From Actinophytocola xanthii (GTDB lineage: Bacteria; Actinomycetota; Actinomycetes; Mycobacteriales; Pseudonocardiaceae), in contig NZ_MSIE01000043.1 of assembly GCF_001921205.1 (NCBI RefSeq), positions 1 through 64,000 on the forward strand: a stretch of DNA of 64,000 nt, read 5' to 3'. Below the pieces are notes generated by a model that was given only the letters and a program-made list of their open reading frames with translations, ran no database searches and was not told the DNA's origin. Positions 33,812-42,908 of this stretch are shown here, piece after piece. A program made the position numbers and the translations under genes. Every line of letters begins with the position of its first letter. Position 1 is the stretch's first letter.

Positions 33812-34668
33812 TGGCGCCACGGACGGGGGAGCGGCCGCCGTTGCCGGCGCCGCTCCCCGTGCCCGTCGTGGACGCCCACACCCACCTGGACGCCTGCGGG
33901 GCACGCGACGCGGCCGACGTGACGGCGATGGTGGATCGCGCGGCGGGCGTGGGCGTCACCCGGGTCGTGACCGTCGCCGACGACCTCGCCTCGGCCCGCT
34001 GGGCGGCGCAGGCGGCCACCTGGGACGAGCGGGTGTTCGCCGCGGTCGCCGTCCACCCCACCCGCACCGCGACGTTCACCGACGCGGACCGGGCGGTCGT
34101 CGAGGAGCTGGCCGCCCGCCCGCGGGTGGTGGCGGTCGGCGAGACCGGCCTGGACTACTACTGGGACTACTCGCCACCGGCCGCCCAGCAGGAGGCCTTC
34201 CGCTGGCACATCGACCTGGCCAAACGGCTCGGCAAGCCGCTGATGATCCACGACCGGGACGCCCACGAGGACATCTGGCGGGTCCTCGAGGAGGAGGGCC
34301 CGCCGGAGACCGTGGTGTTCCACTGCTTCTCCGGCGACCTCGAGTTCGCCCGGCGGTGTGTCGATCGCGGGTACGTCCTCTCGCTCGCCGGAACCGTGAC
34401 GTTTCGCAACGCGCGGGCGCTTCGTGAGGCCGCGGTTCAGATTCCCACTTACCAGTTGTTGGTCGAGACGGATGCGCCGTTTCTGACACCCCACCCGTTC
34501 CGGGGTCGCCCGGGTGAGCCGTACTGCGCCGCCTACACGCTCGCCGACCTTGCGCAGCTCAGAGGGGTCGATGTGGGGGAGCTGGCGGCGGAGGTGGCGG
34601 CGACCGCGGACCGCGTCTTCGGGCTGTCGACCGTCACCGCCAGTGAACAAGACGCACGCGAGGCGTGA
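33811..34668 (+). CDS. tatD: TatD family metal-dependent hydrolase
   Basis: TIM-barrel nuclease of the TatD type, 285 residues. VVDAHTHLDACG gives the first two metal His residues, VAVGETGLDYYWDYSP the Glu, KPLMIHDRDAHED and VVFHCFSGDLEFA further His ligands, and LVETDAPFLTPHPFRG the Asp. Family enzymes degrade DNA 3'-ends. The ATG shares a base with the metG stop, so the pair is co-translated. The metG-tatD-rpfB order matches Rv1007c-Rv1009 apart from strand. Confidence 0.93.
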   Translation: MAPRTGERPPLPAPLPVPVVDAHTHLDACGARDAADVTAMVDRAAGVGVTRVVTVADDLASARWAAQAATWDERVFAAVAVHPTRTATFTDADRAVVEELAARPRVVAVGETGLDYYWDYSPPAAQQEAFRWHIDLAKRLGKPLMIHDRDAHEDIWRVLEEEGPPETVVFHCFSGDLEFARRCVDRGYVLSLAGTVTFRNARALREAAVQIPTYQLLVETDAPFLTPHPFRGRPGEPYCAAYTLADLAQLRGVDVGELAAEVAATADRVFGLSTVTASEQDAREA

Positions 34669-34710
34669 ACTTTGCGTAGAACCGGGGGCGGTTGTTACTC
34701 CGTTCGGGGA

Positions 34711-34724
34711 GTGATCGATGTCAC
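34711..34724. promoter_or_regulatory. CRP-like site upstream of rpfB
   Basis: GTGA-N6-TCAC (GTGATCGATGTCAC) fits the core of actinobacterial CRP/GlxR sites. Its centre, 34717.5, is about 60 bp before the predicted start of the rpfB promoter, a typical activation position. Confidence 0.5.
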
Positions 34725-34741
34725 GACACTCACGGATGTGT

Positions 34742-34770
34742 TTGCACAACCCGCCCTTCACCGTTACTGT
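34742..34770 (+). promoter_or_regulatory. Promoter of rpfB
   Basis: TTGCAC (34742-34747), 17 bp, TACTGT (34765-34770). Start would be near 34777, giving a leader of about 90 bases with two small hairpins (GGGAC/GTCCC near 34795 and CCCG/CGGG beyond). Confidence 0.6.
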
Positions 34771-34833
34771 CCCGTGACCGTAGCTGGGACGAAGCGGTCC
34801 CGGAGAGCCCGCGATGCGCAGTAGTCGGGTTAG

Positions 34834-36423
<1,590 letters not shown>

Positions 36424-36430
36424 CGCCTTC

Positions 36431-36482
36431 CTACTCATGCCTCGAGCCCGGACCCCGTGGTCCGGGCTCGAGGCATGAGTAG
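36431..36482. terminator. Very long perfect hairpin, bidirectional terminator
   Basis: 24-base arms (36431-36454 and 36459-36482) pair without mismatch around the tetraloop CCGT, between the convergent rpfB and hydrolase stops. It begins CTACTCATGC and contains CTCGAGCCCGG. No T-run. Confidence 0.75.
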
Positions 36483-36484
36483 GG

Positions 36485-37330
36485 CTAGTGCGCCGGTCCA
36501 CCTCGGAGGAACTCGAGGATCGGCCGAGTCTGGCCGATGATCGAGTGCGCGACCTCGGGCAGCAGGGTCACCGTCGCGTGCGGCACGGTCCGCCTGACGC
36601 GCTCGGCCGTGTCGTGGGAGTCGAACATGGCGTCGCGGCCGCCCACGATCACCAGTACCGGCATGGTCAGCTTCCGCAGGGCCTCGTCGGAGAACACGGG
36701 TAGCCGGTCGCGGCGGGGCAGGAAGTGGGTGAACGTCAGCGCCAGGTACTCGGCGACCTCCGGCGTGGCCCGCGGGTCGACGCCGGCGACCGCCTTGATC
36801 GAGCGGAACATGCCCCATCGCCCGAACGGCTTGTACAGCAGGACCTTGAGGAGGAACCCGACCTTCTGGCGGCCCACGCCGCCGGGGCAGAGCAGGGCCA
36901 ACCGCTCCACCCGGTCCACTCGCCTGGTCGCGTAGTCGAGCGCGAGCCAACCCCCGAGCGAGGCCCCGACAACCGCGACGCGGTCCAGGCCGAGGGCGTC
37001 CAGGACGTCGTCGAGCCACTCGGCGTAGGAGGCGGAGTCCAACGGCGGGCGCGCCGGCGCGGAGAGCCCCGGCTCGCCGATCATGTCCACGGCATGGACG
37101 CGGAAGTGCTGGGCCCATAGGGCGACGTCGCCCTGCCACATCGCCGCGTTGGTGCCCGACCCGTGCAGGAGCAGGAGGGGTGGCGCCTCCTCGGGCCCGC
37201 ACACGAGGACGAACGTCTCGCCCTCCCGGGTGGACAGCCGACGCTGCTCGGCCGGGACGGGCCAGCTCGCCAGGGTCTGCTCGTAGCGGCGCAGGATCTC
37301 CCGCTCCCCGGTCTCGGTCTTGTAGATCAT
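36485..37330 (-). CDS. Alpha/beta hydrolase
   Basis: 281 residues. LLLLHGSGTNAAMWQGDVAL carries the oxyanion hole, VAVVGASLGGWLALDYATR the nucleophile Ser (about residue 137), IVGGRDAMFD the acid and EVAHSI the His, so the triad is complete. It resembles epoxide hydrolase or meta-cleavage type esterases; substrate unknown. The ATG overlaps the stop of the helix-turn-helix gene (ATGA), making a two-gene operon on the opposite strand to rpfB and ksgA. Confidence 0.88.
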   Translation of the reverse strand: MIYKTETGEREILRRYEQTLASWPVPAEQRRLSTREGETFVLVCGPEEAPPLLLLHGSGTNAAMWQGDVALWAQHFRVHAVDMIGEPGLSAPARPPLDSASYAEWLDDVLDALGLDRVAVVGASLGGWLALDYATRRVDRVERLALLCPGGVGRQKVGFLLKVLLYKPFGRWGMFRSIKAVAGVDPRATPEVAEYLALTFTHFLPRRDRLPVFSDEALRKLTMPVLVIVGGRDAMFDSHDTAERVRRTVPHATVTLLPEVAHSIIGQTRPILEFLRGGPAH

Positions 37331-37746
37331 GGCTCGAGCACCGCCGGCAGGTACTCGAGAAGCTGCGTGGTGTCGGTCAGACCGCCAAAGATCATGATCT
37401 TCATCTGGGCCCTTTCCTCGTCGTAGACCGCCTGCACCCGCAGGGGCTGATCGGCGGCCTGGTTGCGCATGGCGGTGAGCAGGGTGCTGACGCGGTGGGC
37501 CGTCGTCGGGCTCACCGCGGTGATCTCGACGACGCTCGACACCTCGACGTGCCGGTGCCGCCGAACCTCGGGCGGGTCCTCGACGGGTGCGCCGAGGAAG
37601 GCCTCCAGGTCCTCGCGGGTGATGCGGTACTGCTTCCCGATCCGAACCGCCTTCAGCCGACCGTCCCGCACGTAGCCGCGAACCGTGCGCACGTGCAGCC
37701 CGAGCTGCTCGGCCACCTCTTCCGTCGAGTAGAGCTGTTTGGTCAC
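37327..37746 (-). CDS. Excisionase-type helix-turn-helix regulator
   Basis: 139 residues. An N-terminal winged helix of the excisionase/MerR-like kind (LYSTEEVAEQLGLHVRTVRG, LKAVRIGKQYRITREDLEAF) is followed by a C-terminal domain of about 75 residues (VEVSSVVEITAVSPTTAHRV) that I do not recognise, perhaps a ligand or dimer domain. GTG start. It precedes and overlaps the hydrolase gene and probably controls it. A good -10 and palindrome lie just upstream. Confidence 0.82.
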   Translation of the reverse strand: MTKQLYSTEEVAEQLGLHVRTVRGYVRDGRLKAVRIGKQYRITREDLEAFLGAPVEDPPEVRRHRHVEVSSVVEITAVSPTTAHRVSTLLTAMRNQAADQPLRVQAVYDEERAQMKIMIFGGLTDTTQLLEYLPAVLEP

Positions 37747-37763
37747 ATACGCACTTTACACAG

Positions 37764-37792
37764 AGACATATACGTCTGTTTAGGGAATTATA
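37764..37792 (-). promoter_or_regulatory. Promoter and palindrome of the HTH-hydrolase operon
   Basis: TATAAT on the minus strand (37792-37787) followed by AGACATATACGTCT (37764-37777), symmetric at 12 of 14 positions, just after the expected transcript start. Suits repression by the encoded regulator. Confidence 0.55.
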
Positions 37793-37812
37793 GATCGGCG
37801 GGCAGCGCCGAC

Positions 37813-37818
37813 TAGGCT
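37813..37818 (+). promoter_or_regulatory. Leaderless -10 box for ksgA
   Basis: TAGGCT ends 6 bases before GTG 37825. Confidence 0.6.
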
Positions 37819-37824
37819 CGCGGG

Positions 37825-38724
37825 GTGGAACAGGGCGGGACTGACCTCGACGGCGCGTCGCTGCTCGGGCCTGCCGAGGTGCGTCGACTGGCCGCCGAGC
37901 TCGACGTGCGGCCCACGAAGAAGCTCGGCCAGAACTTCGTGCACGACCCGAACACCGTCCGCCGCATCGTCGTCGCGGCTGGGCTGACCCCGGACGACGT
38001 CGTGCTCGAGGTCGGTCCGGGGCTCGGCTCACTCACCCTCGCCCTGCTCCCGGCCTGCCGCCGCGTGCTCGCCGTCGAGATCGACCCCGTACTCGCCCGC
38101 CGGCTCCCCGAGACCGCGGCCGAGCGGGCCCCGGCACTGGCCGAGCGGCTCCAGGTCATCCAGGACGACGCCGTCCGCGTCTCGGCCGACCGGCTGCGGC
38201 CACCGCCGACCGCCCTGGTCGCGAACCTGCCGTACAACGTCTCCGTGCCGGTCGTGCTGCACCTGCTGGCCGAGCTGCCGAGCCTGCGCCGGGCGCTGGT
38301 GATGGTCCAGGCCGAGGTCGCGGACCGGATGGCCGCCGCACCCGGCTCGCGCGTGTACGGCGTGCCCAGCGTGAAGATCGCCTGGTACGCCGAGGCCCGC
38401 CGGGTGGCCACGGTCCCGCGGACGGTCTTCTGGCCGGTGCCCAACGTGGACTCGGCACTCGTCCTGCTCACCCGCCGGGACACCCCGCCCGGCCGCCGGG
38501 AGGACGTGTTCCGGCTCGTCGACGCCGCCTTCGCGCAGCGGCGGAAGACCCTCCGGGCCGCGCTCGCCGGCTGGGCCGGCTCCGCCGCCCGCGCTGGCGC
38601 GCTGCTCGAGCGTGCCGGGGTGGACCCGAGTACCCGTGGCGAGCAGCTCACCGTGGCCGACTTCGCCCGGCTCGCTGGAGTCGCCCTCGACCAACCCTCG
38701 ACCACCGATGGGCCAGCCGTGTGA
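37825..38724 (+). CDS. ksgA: 16S rRNA dimethyladenosine transferase
   Basis: Dimethylates A1518 and A1519 in helix 45 of 16S rRNA during 30S assembly. 299 residues. [18 protein letters not shown] is the N-terminal signature, [15 protein letters not shown] is SAM motif I, and [15 protein letters not shown] (motif IV) holds the target adenine. Loss of KsgA gives kasugamycin resistance. It has its own leaderless-type promoter, consistent with its separation from rpfB here. Confidence 0.95.
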   Translation: MEQGGTDLDGASLLGPAEVRRLAAELDVRPTKKLGQNFVHDPNTVRRIVVAAGLTPDDVVLEVGPGLGSLTLALLPACRRVLAVEIDPVLARRLPETAAERAPALAERLQVIQDDAVRVSADRLRPPPTALVANLPYNVSVPVVLHLLAELPSLRRALVMVQAEVADRMAAAPGSRVYGVPSVKIAWYAEARRVATVPRTVFWPVPNVDSALVLLTRRDTPPGRREDVFRLVDAAFAQRRKTLRAALAGWAGSAARAGALLERAGVDPSTRGEQLTVADFARLAGVALDQPSTTDGPAV

Positions 38725-38802
38725 TTTGGCGGATATCCGCCCTAATCTGGCAGGTGAGGTAGTTGCGATCAACAGTGAAGGTCAGGTTCACTGTCTGAGG
38801 TA

Positions 38803-38890
38803 ATCCATCCCGAGCGGCCGAGAGACCTGGCTCTGAGACGCCGCAGCAACCACCCACCGCGGGCAGGTGCTACCGCCAGGAGCGATGGAG
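38803..38890 (+). promoter_or_regulatory. SAM riboswitch (S-box/SAM-I like)
   Basis: Contains CGAGAGACCTGGC, GCCGCAGCAACC and GGTGCTACCGCC in the order and spacing of the S-box core. GCGGC and GCCGC form P2 around a kink-turn; CCATC (38805-38809) and GATGG (38884-38888) close P1. It senses S-adenosylmethionine and should shut off the downstream genes when SAM is high. The Shine-Dalgarno of the leader ORF directly abuts P1, so control is probably translational. SAM-I and SAM-IV share this core and are not separated here. Confidence 0.88.
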
Positions 38891-38901
38891 GAGTGAGAGC
38901 G

Positions 38902-38985
38902 ATGGTCATGCTCACCACCAGGCGGGTCATCGATCAGTGCCGGCGCACTGTCACGGGCTGTCGTCCCAACTGCTCAGCTAGCTGA
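38902..38985 (+). CDS. Cys-containing leader peptide, 27 aa
   Basis: ATG with GGAGGAG 8 bases upstream. The peptide starts MVMLTTRRVIDQCRR and has three Cys among its last 15 residues. It resembles the short leader peptides (consensus LTxRRxVDLxRVxxxxC) that precede sulphur-metabolism and transport genes in actinobacteria, where ribosome stalling at Cys codons is proposed to regulate the next gene. It lies between the SAM riboswitch and the MetN-like gene. Confidence 0.65.
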   Translation: MVMLTTRRVIDQCRRTVTGCRPNCSAS

Positions 38986-39078
38986 TCTTCCGAGCAACCG
39001 ACATCCCCCGACCACCATCTGCCCAATTCTCGAGCTGGGCGGGTTCGGCGCGCGCGCCTGGACACCCTGGAGCACATC

Positions 39079-40080
39079 GTGATCACCCTGGAGAACCTCA
39101 GCAAGACCTTCCGAAGTACGTCAGGGTCCGTCGTGGCCCTCGACGACGTCACCTTCGACGTCCAGGCGGGCGTCATCGCCGGCGTCGTCGGCCCGGCCGG
39201 GGCCGGCAAGTCGACCCTGGCGCGCGTCCTGTCCCTCCGCGAACGGCCGGACAGCGGCGTCTTCCGCCTCGACGGGCGCAACACCAGTGCGCTGGACGAG
39301 CGCAGCCTGCGCGTCGCGCGGTCCCGGATCGGCGTCGTCCCCTCCGGCGACTCGCTGCTCGGCCAGCGCACGGCCGCCGGCAACATCGCGCTGCCGCTGG
39401 AACAGGCCGGCATGGACGGCCCGCAGCGGCGTGAGCGGGTGGGCAAGGTGCTCGACCTCATCGGGATGACCGACAAGGCGGCCACCTACCCGGCCGAGCT
39501 GTCCCCGGGCCAGCGCCAGCGGGTGGCCGTCGCCCGGGCCCTGATCGGTGACCCGGCGGTGGTCCTCGCGGACGACCCGACGGCCTCGCTGGACGCCGAC
39601 GGAGCGGCCGGGGTGCTGGCCGTGCTCGACCGCGCCCGCGCCGAGCTCGGCGCGACGGTGCTGGTCGCCACCCAGGACGCCAGCGTCGTGCGGCGCATCG
39701 CAGACGACGTCGCGGTGCTCGAGAACGGTCGGCTGCTCGAGGCGGGCCGCCTGCTCGACCTCGTCCGCGACCAGGAGAGCACGGTCGCCAAGGCCGTGCT
39801 GCCGGCCATCGACGGGCCGGTGCCCGACGGCTACGCGGGCGTGGCGGACGTCGTGCTGGTCGGCTTCGCGGCCGTCGGCTCGTTGCTGCCCGAGGCCGCG
39901 AGCCGCTTCGGTACCGACATCTCGGTGACCGGCGGCGGTGTCACCAAGATCGGCGAGACGCCGGTCGCGCGGTTCCGCCTCGCCCTGCTCGGGGCGGGGG
40001 CGGAGGCGGCGCTGGGCTGGCTTGCCGAGCGCGGCGGGGCCGTGCACCGGCACCCCGTGCCGCGGCCGCGCGCCGCCTGA
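39079..40080 (+). CDS. MetN-like methionine ABC transporter ATPase (orphan)
   Basis: 333 residues. ABC domain with VVGPAGAGKSTLARVL (Walker A), AELSPGQRQRVAVARALI (signature) and VVLADDPTASLDADG (Walker B, with DD in place of the usual DE); the C-terminal region (about 250-325; ISVTGGGVTKIGETPVARFR) resembles the NIL methionine-sensing domain of MetN. The riboswitch upstream fits methionine uptake. No permease (MetI) or binding lipoprotein (MetQ) gene follows; the next gene is ispE. The Asp-for-Glu change at the catalytic position would be expected to weaken ATP hydrolysis. Confidence 0.82.
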   Translation: MITLENLSKTFRSTSGSVVALDDVTFDVQAGVIAGVVGPAGAGKSTLARVLSLRERPDSGVFRLDGRNTSALDERSLRVARSRIGVVPSGDSLLGQRTAAGNIALPLEQAGMDGPQRRERVGKVLDLIGMTDKAATYPAELSPGQRQRVAVARALIGDPAVVLADDPTASLDADGAAGVLAVLDRARAELGATVLVATQDASVVRRIADDVAVLENGRLLEAGRLLDLVRDQESTVAKAVLPAIDGPVPDGYAGVADVVLVGFAAVGSLLPEAASRFGTDISVTGGGVTKIGETPVARFRLALLGAGAEAALGWLAERGGAVHRHPVPRPRAA

Positions 40081-40106
40081 CTTCCGGGGAGGGTGCCCGG
40101 GCGCCG

Positions 40107-40112
40107 TAGGCT
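40107..40112 (+). promoter_or_regulatory. Leaderless -10 box for ispE
   Basis: TAGGCT ends 6 bases before GTG 40119. Confidence 0.55.
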
Positions 40113-40118
40113 GGGGAG

Positions 40119-41081
40119 GTGCTGGCTGTCGTGCCCCGCCCGGTGACCGTCCGGGTCCCGTCCAAGGTGAACCTGCACCTCGCGGTCGGCGAGGTGCGCA
40201 AGGACGGCTTCCACGAGCTGTCCACCGTGTTCCAGTCGTTGTCGCTGACCGACGAGGTGACGGTGGCCGTCGCGGACGAGCCCGGCGTGGAGGTGGAGGG
40301 CGAGGGCGCCTCGGCGGTGCCGACCGGCGGGGCCAACCTCGCCTGGCGCGCTGTCGAGGAGCTCTCCCGGTACGTGGGCAAGGACACCGACGAGCCCAAG
40401 GTGCGGGTGCTGATCCGCAAGGGCATCCCGGTCTCCGGTGGCATGGCCGGGGGCAGCGCGGACGCCGCCGCGACCCTGGTGGGCCTGGCCAACCTGTGGA
40501 AGCTGGAGGTCAGCCGGGACGAGCTGGCCTCGGTTGCCGCCACCCTCGGCAGCGACGTGCCGTTCATGCTGCACGGCGGGACCGCACTGGGCACCGGCCG
40601 CGGCGAGCGGATCGTCCCGGTGCTCACCCGGCACACCTTCCACTGGGTTCTCGCCTTCGCCCGTGGGGGACTGGCCACGCCCAAGGTCTACGCCGAGCTC
40701 GACCGGCTCCGGGACACCGGCGACCCGCCGCGGGTTGGCTCCGCCGAGCCCGTGCTCGAGGCGCTCGCCGCCGGGGACGCCCGCCAGCTCGCCCTGCTGC
40801 TCGGCAACGACCTGCAGGCCGCGGCCGTGTCCCTGCGGCCGGGGCTGCGCAGGACGCTGCGGGCCGGGGTGGACGCGGGTGCGCTGGCCGGCCTCGTCTC
40901 CGGCTCCGGGCCTACCTGCGCGTTCCTCTGCGCCGACGCCGCGGACGCGGTGCGGGTCGCGGCGGAGCTCTCCGGAGCCGGGGTGTGCCGCACGGTCCGC
41001 GTCGTGCACGGCCCGGTCCCGGGCGCCCGCGTGGTCAACGACGACGAGCCCCACCGCGCGCCGCCCCAGGTGCACGCCTGA
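40119..41081 (+). CDS. ispE: 4-diphosphocytidyl-2-C-methyl-D-erythritol kinase
   Basis: GHMP kinase of the MEP isoprenoid pathway; phosphorylates CDP-methylerythritol at O2. 320 residues. [20 protein letters not shown] is the substrate-binding start, [20 protein letters not shown] (about 104) the ATP loop, and [15 protein letters not shown] motif III. The leader-like upstream gene is not homologous to its usual partner ksgA, yet the ksgA-ispE order of other actinobacteria is still recognisable. Confidence 0.95.
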   Translation: MLAVVPRPVTVRVPSKVNLHLAVGEVRKDGFHELSTVFQSLSLTDEVTVAVADEPGVEVEGEGASAVPTGGANLAWRAVEELSRYVGKDTDEPKVRVLIRKGIPVSGGMAGGSADAAATLVGLANLWKLEVSRDELASVAATLGSDVPFMLHGGTALGTGRGERIVPVLTRHTFHWVLAFARGGLATPKVYAELDRLRDTGDPPRVGSAEPVLEALAAGDARQLALLLGNDLQAAAVSLRPGLRRTLRAGVDAGALAGLVSGSGPTCAFLCADAADAVRVAAELSGAGVCRTVRVVHGPVPGARVVNDDEPHRAPPQVHA

Positions 41082-41118
41082 CCGGGCTGTCGGAGGCGCC
41101 CGGTACGGTGAGGCCGTC

Positions 41119-42888
41119 ATGGTCAACCTGGTCAACCTCGAAGCGGTCGGCAAGAGCTACGGCATGCGCCCGCTCCTCGACGCCGTCTCGCTCGGCGTGG
41201 GCGTTGGGGACCGGATCGGCGTCGTCGGCCTGAACGGCGGCGGCAAGACCACGCTCCTGGAGATCCTCGCCGGCATCGAGCCGCCGGACGGCGGCCGCGT
41301 CAGCCGCGGCCGCGACCTGCGCCAGGCGGTCGTCACCCAGCGCACGGAGCTCCCAGCTGGCTCGACGGTCCGCAACGCGGTGCTCGACCCGCTCGGCGTC
41401 ACCGCCGAGCACGAGTGGGCGGCCGACCCGCGGGCCAGGGCCATCCTCACCGGGCTCGGCATCACCGCGCTCGGCGTGGACAGCGCGGTCGCGACGATGT
41501 CCGGCGGAGAACGGCGCCGGGTGGCGCTCGCCGCCGCGCTCGTCCAGGAGCTCGATCTGCTGATCCTCGACGAGCCGACCAACCACCTCGACGTCGAGGG
41601 CGTGCGCTGGCTGGCCGAGCACCTGACCGGCCGCGGCACCGCGCTGGTGGTGGTCACCCACGACCGCTGGTTCCTCGACACCGTCTGCACGAGGACCTGG
41701 GAGGTCGTCGGCGGGCGGGTCGAGCAGTACGAGGGCGGCTACGCCGACTGGGTCTTCGCCAGGGCAGAGCGCGCCCGGTTGGCCGCGACGCTCGAGGAGA
41801 AGCGCCGCAACCTCGCCGCCAAGGAGCTCGCCTGGCTCCGGCGCGGCCCGCCGGCGCGAACGTCCAAGCCCCGCTACCGGATCGAGGCCGCCGAGGCGCT
41901 GATCTCCGACGTCCCGCCGCCGCGTGACTCGGTCGAGCTGCTGGCGTTCGCCAAGCGCCGGCTCGGCCGGACCGTGCTGGAGCTGGAGGACGCCTCGGTG
42001 TCGGTCGGCGACCGCACCCTGGTCGACCGGCTGACCTGGCGGGTCGGCCCGGGGGACCGGATCGGCCTGGTCGGCGTGAACGGGTCGGGCAAGACGACGC
42101 TGCTGCGGCTGCTCGCCGGCGAGCTGGAGCCGGAGTCCGGCCGGCGGATCCAGGGACAGACCGTGCGGCTGGCGTATCTCAGCCAGGAGCTGCACGACCT
42201 GGCGGGCACGCAACGCGTGCTGGAGGCCGTCGAGGAGGTCGCGCGCCGGGTCACGCTCGGCAAGCAGGAAATGTCCGCCTCGCAGCTGGCCGAGCGGTTC
42301 GGCTTCCAGGCGGCGCGGCAGTGGACGCCCGTCTCGGACCTCTCCGGCGGCGAGCGCCGACGCCTACAGCTCGCCCGGCTGCTGATGGCCGAGCCGAACG
42401 TGCTGCTGCTCGACGAGCCGACGAACGACCTGGACATCGACACCCTGCAGCAGCTCGAGGACCTGCTCGACACGTGGCCGGGCACCCTGGTCGTGGTCTC
42501 GCACGACCGGTACCTGGTGGAGCGGGTCTGCGACGCGGTCTACGCCCTGCTCGGCGACGGCAGGGTGACGCACCTGCCCGGCGGGATCGCGGAGTACCTG
42601 GCCCGTCGGGACACCATGGTCGCTCCGGCGCCGGCGCCCCGCGCCACGGCCGCGCCCGCCACCCGCTCCGTCGCCGCCGAACAGCGCGCGGCACGCAAGG
42701 AGCTGGCCCGGCTCGAACGCCGGCTCGACGCGCTGACCGAGCAGGAGGAGTCGCTGCACCAGGCGCTCGCCGCGGCGGCGACCGACGCCGAGCGGCTGCT
42801 CGCGCTGGACGCCGAGCTGCGCGAGGTGTTGGCGGAGAAGACCACCGTGGAACAGCGCTGGCTCGAGGTGGCGGATGCGGCGGAGTAG
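41119..42888 (+). CDS. ABC-F family ATPase (Uup/EttA-like)
   Basis: Soluble protein with two ABC domains and no membrane part, 589 residues. Walker A motifs GLNGGGKTT (about 37) and GVNGSGKTT (about 318), signatures MSGGERRRVALAAAL and LSGGERRRLQLARLL, both Walker B with catalytic Glu (LDEPTNHLD, LDEPTNDLD). A C-terminal coiled coil (about 520-585) is as in Uup. ABC-F proteins act on ribosomes or in DNA repair; some give antibiotic resistance. This position, beside ispE and an acyl ligase, is conserved in related actinobacteria. Confidence 0.92.
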   Translation: MVNLVNLEAVGKSYGMRPLLDAVSLGVGVGDRIGVVGLNGGGKTTLLEILAGIEPPDGGRVSRGRDLRQAVVTQRTELPAGSTVRNAVLDPLGVTAEHEWAADPRARAILTGLGITALGVDSAVATMSGGERRRVALAAALVQELDLLILDEPTNHLDVEGVRWLAEHLTGRGTALVVVTHDRWFLDTVCTRTWEVVGGRVEQYEGGYADWVFARAERARLAATLEEKRRNLAAKELAWLRRGPPARTSKPRYRIEAAEALISDVPPPRDSVELLAFAKRRLGRTVLELEDASVSVGDRTLVDRLTWRVGPGDRIGLVGVNGSGKTTLLRLLAGELEPESGRRIQGQTVRLAYLSQELHDLAGTQRVLEAVEEVARRVTLGKQEMSASQLAERFGFQAARQWTPVSDLSGGERRRLQLARLLMAEPNVLLLDEPTNDLDIDTLQQLEDLLDTWPGTLVVVSHDRYLVERVCDAVYALLGDGRVTHLPGGIAEYLARRDTMVAPAPAPRATAAPATRSVAAEQRAARKELARLERRLDALTEQEESLHQALAAAATDAERLLALDAELREVLAEKTTVEQRWLEVADAAE

Positions 42889-42895
42889 GCCCATC

Positions 42896-42901
42896 TAGAG
42901 T
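42896..42901 (+). promoter_or_regulatory. Leaderless -10 box for the acyl-AMP ligase
   Basis: TAGAGT ends 7 bases before ATG 42909. Confidence 0.5.
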
Positions 42902-42908
42902 TGAGGCT

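Noticed and set aside
34686-34758. Apparent multi-stem RNA (GGGCGGTTGT pairing with ACAACCCGCCC, with inner hairpins)
   Set aside because: It spans the predicted -35 region and so would not be transcribed from the rpfB promoter; part of the symmetry is the CRP-like site.
41104-41109. TACGGT as a leaderless -10 for the ABC-F gene
   Set aside because: The gap to ATG 41119 is 9 bases, longer than in the other cases, so it was not counted.
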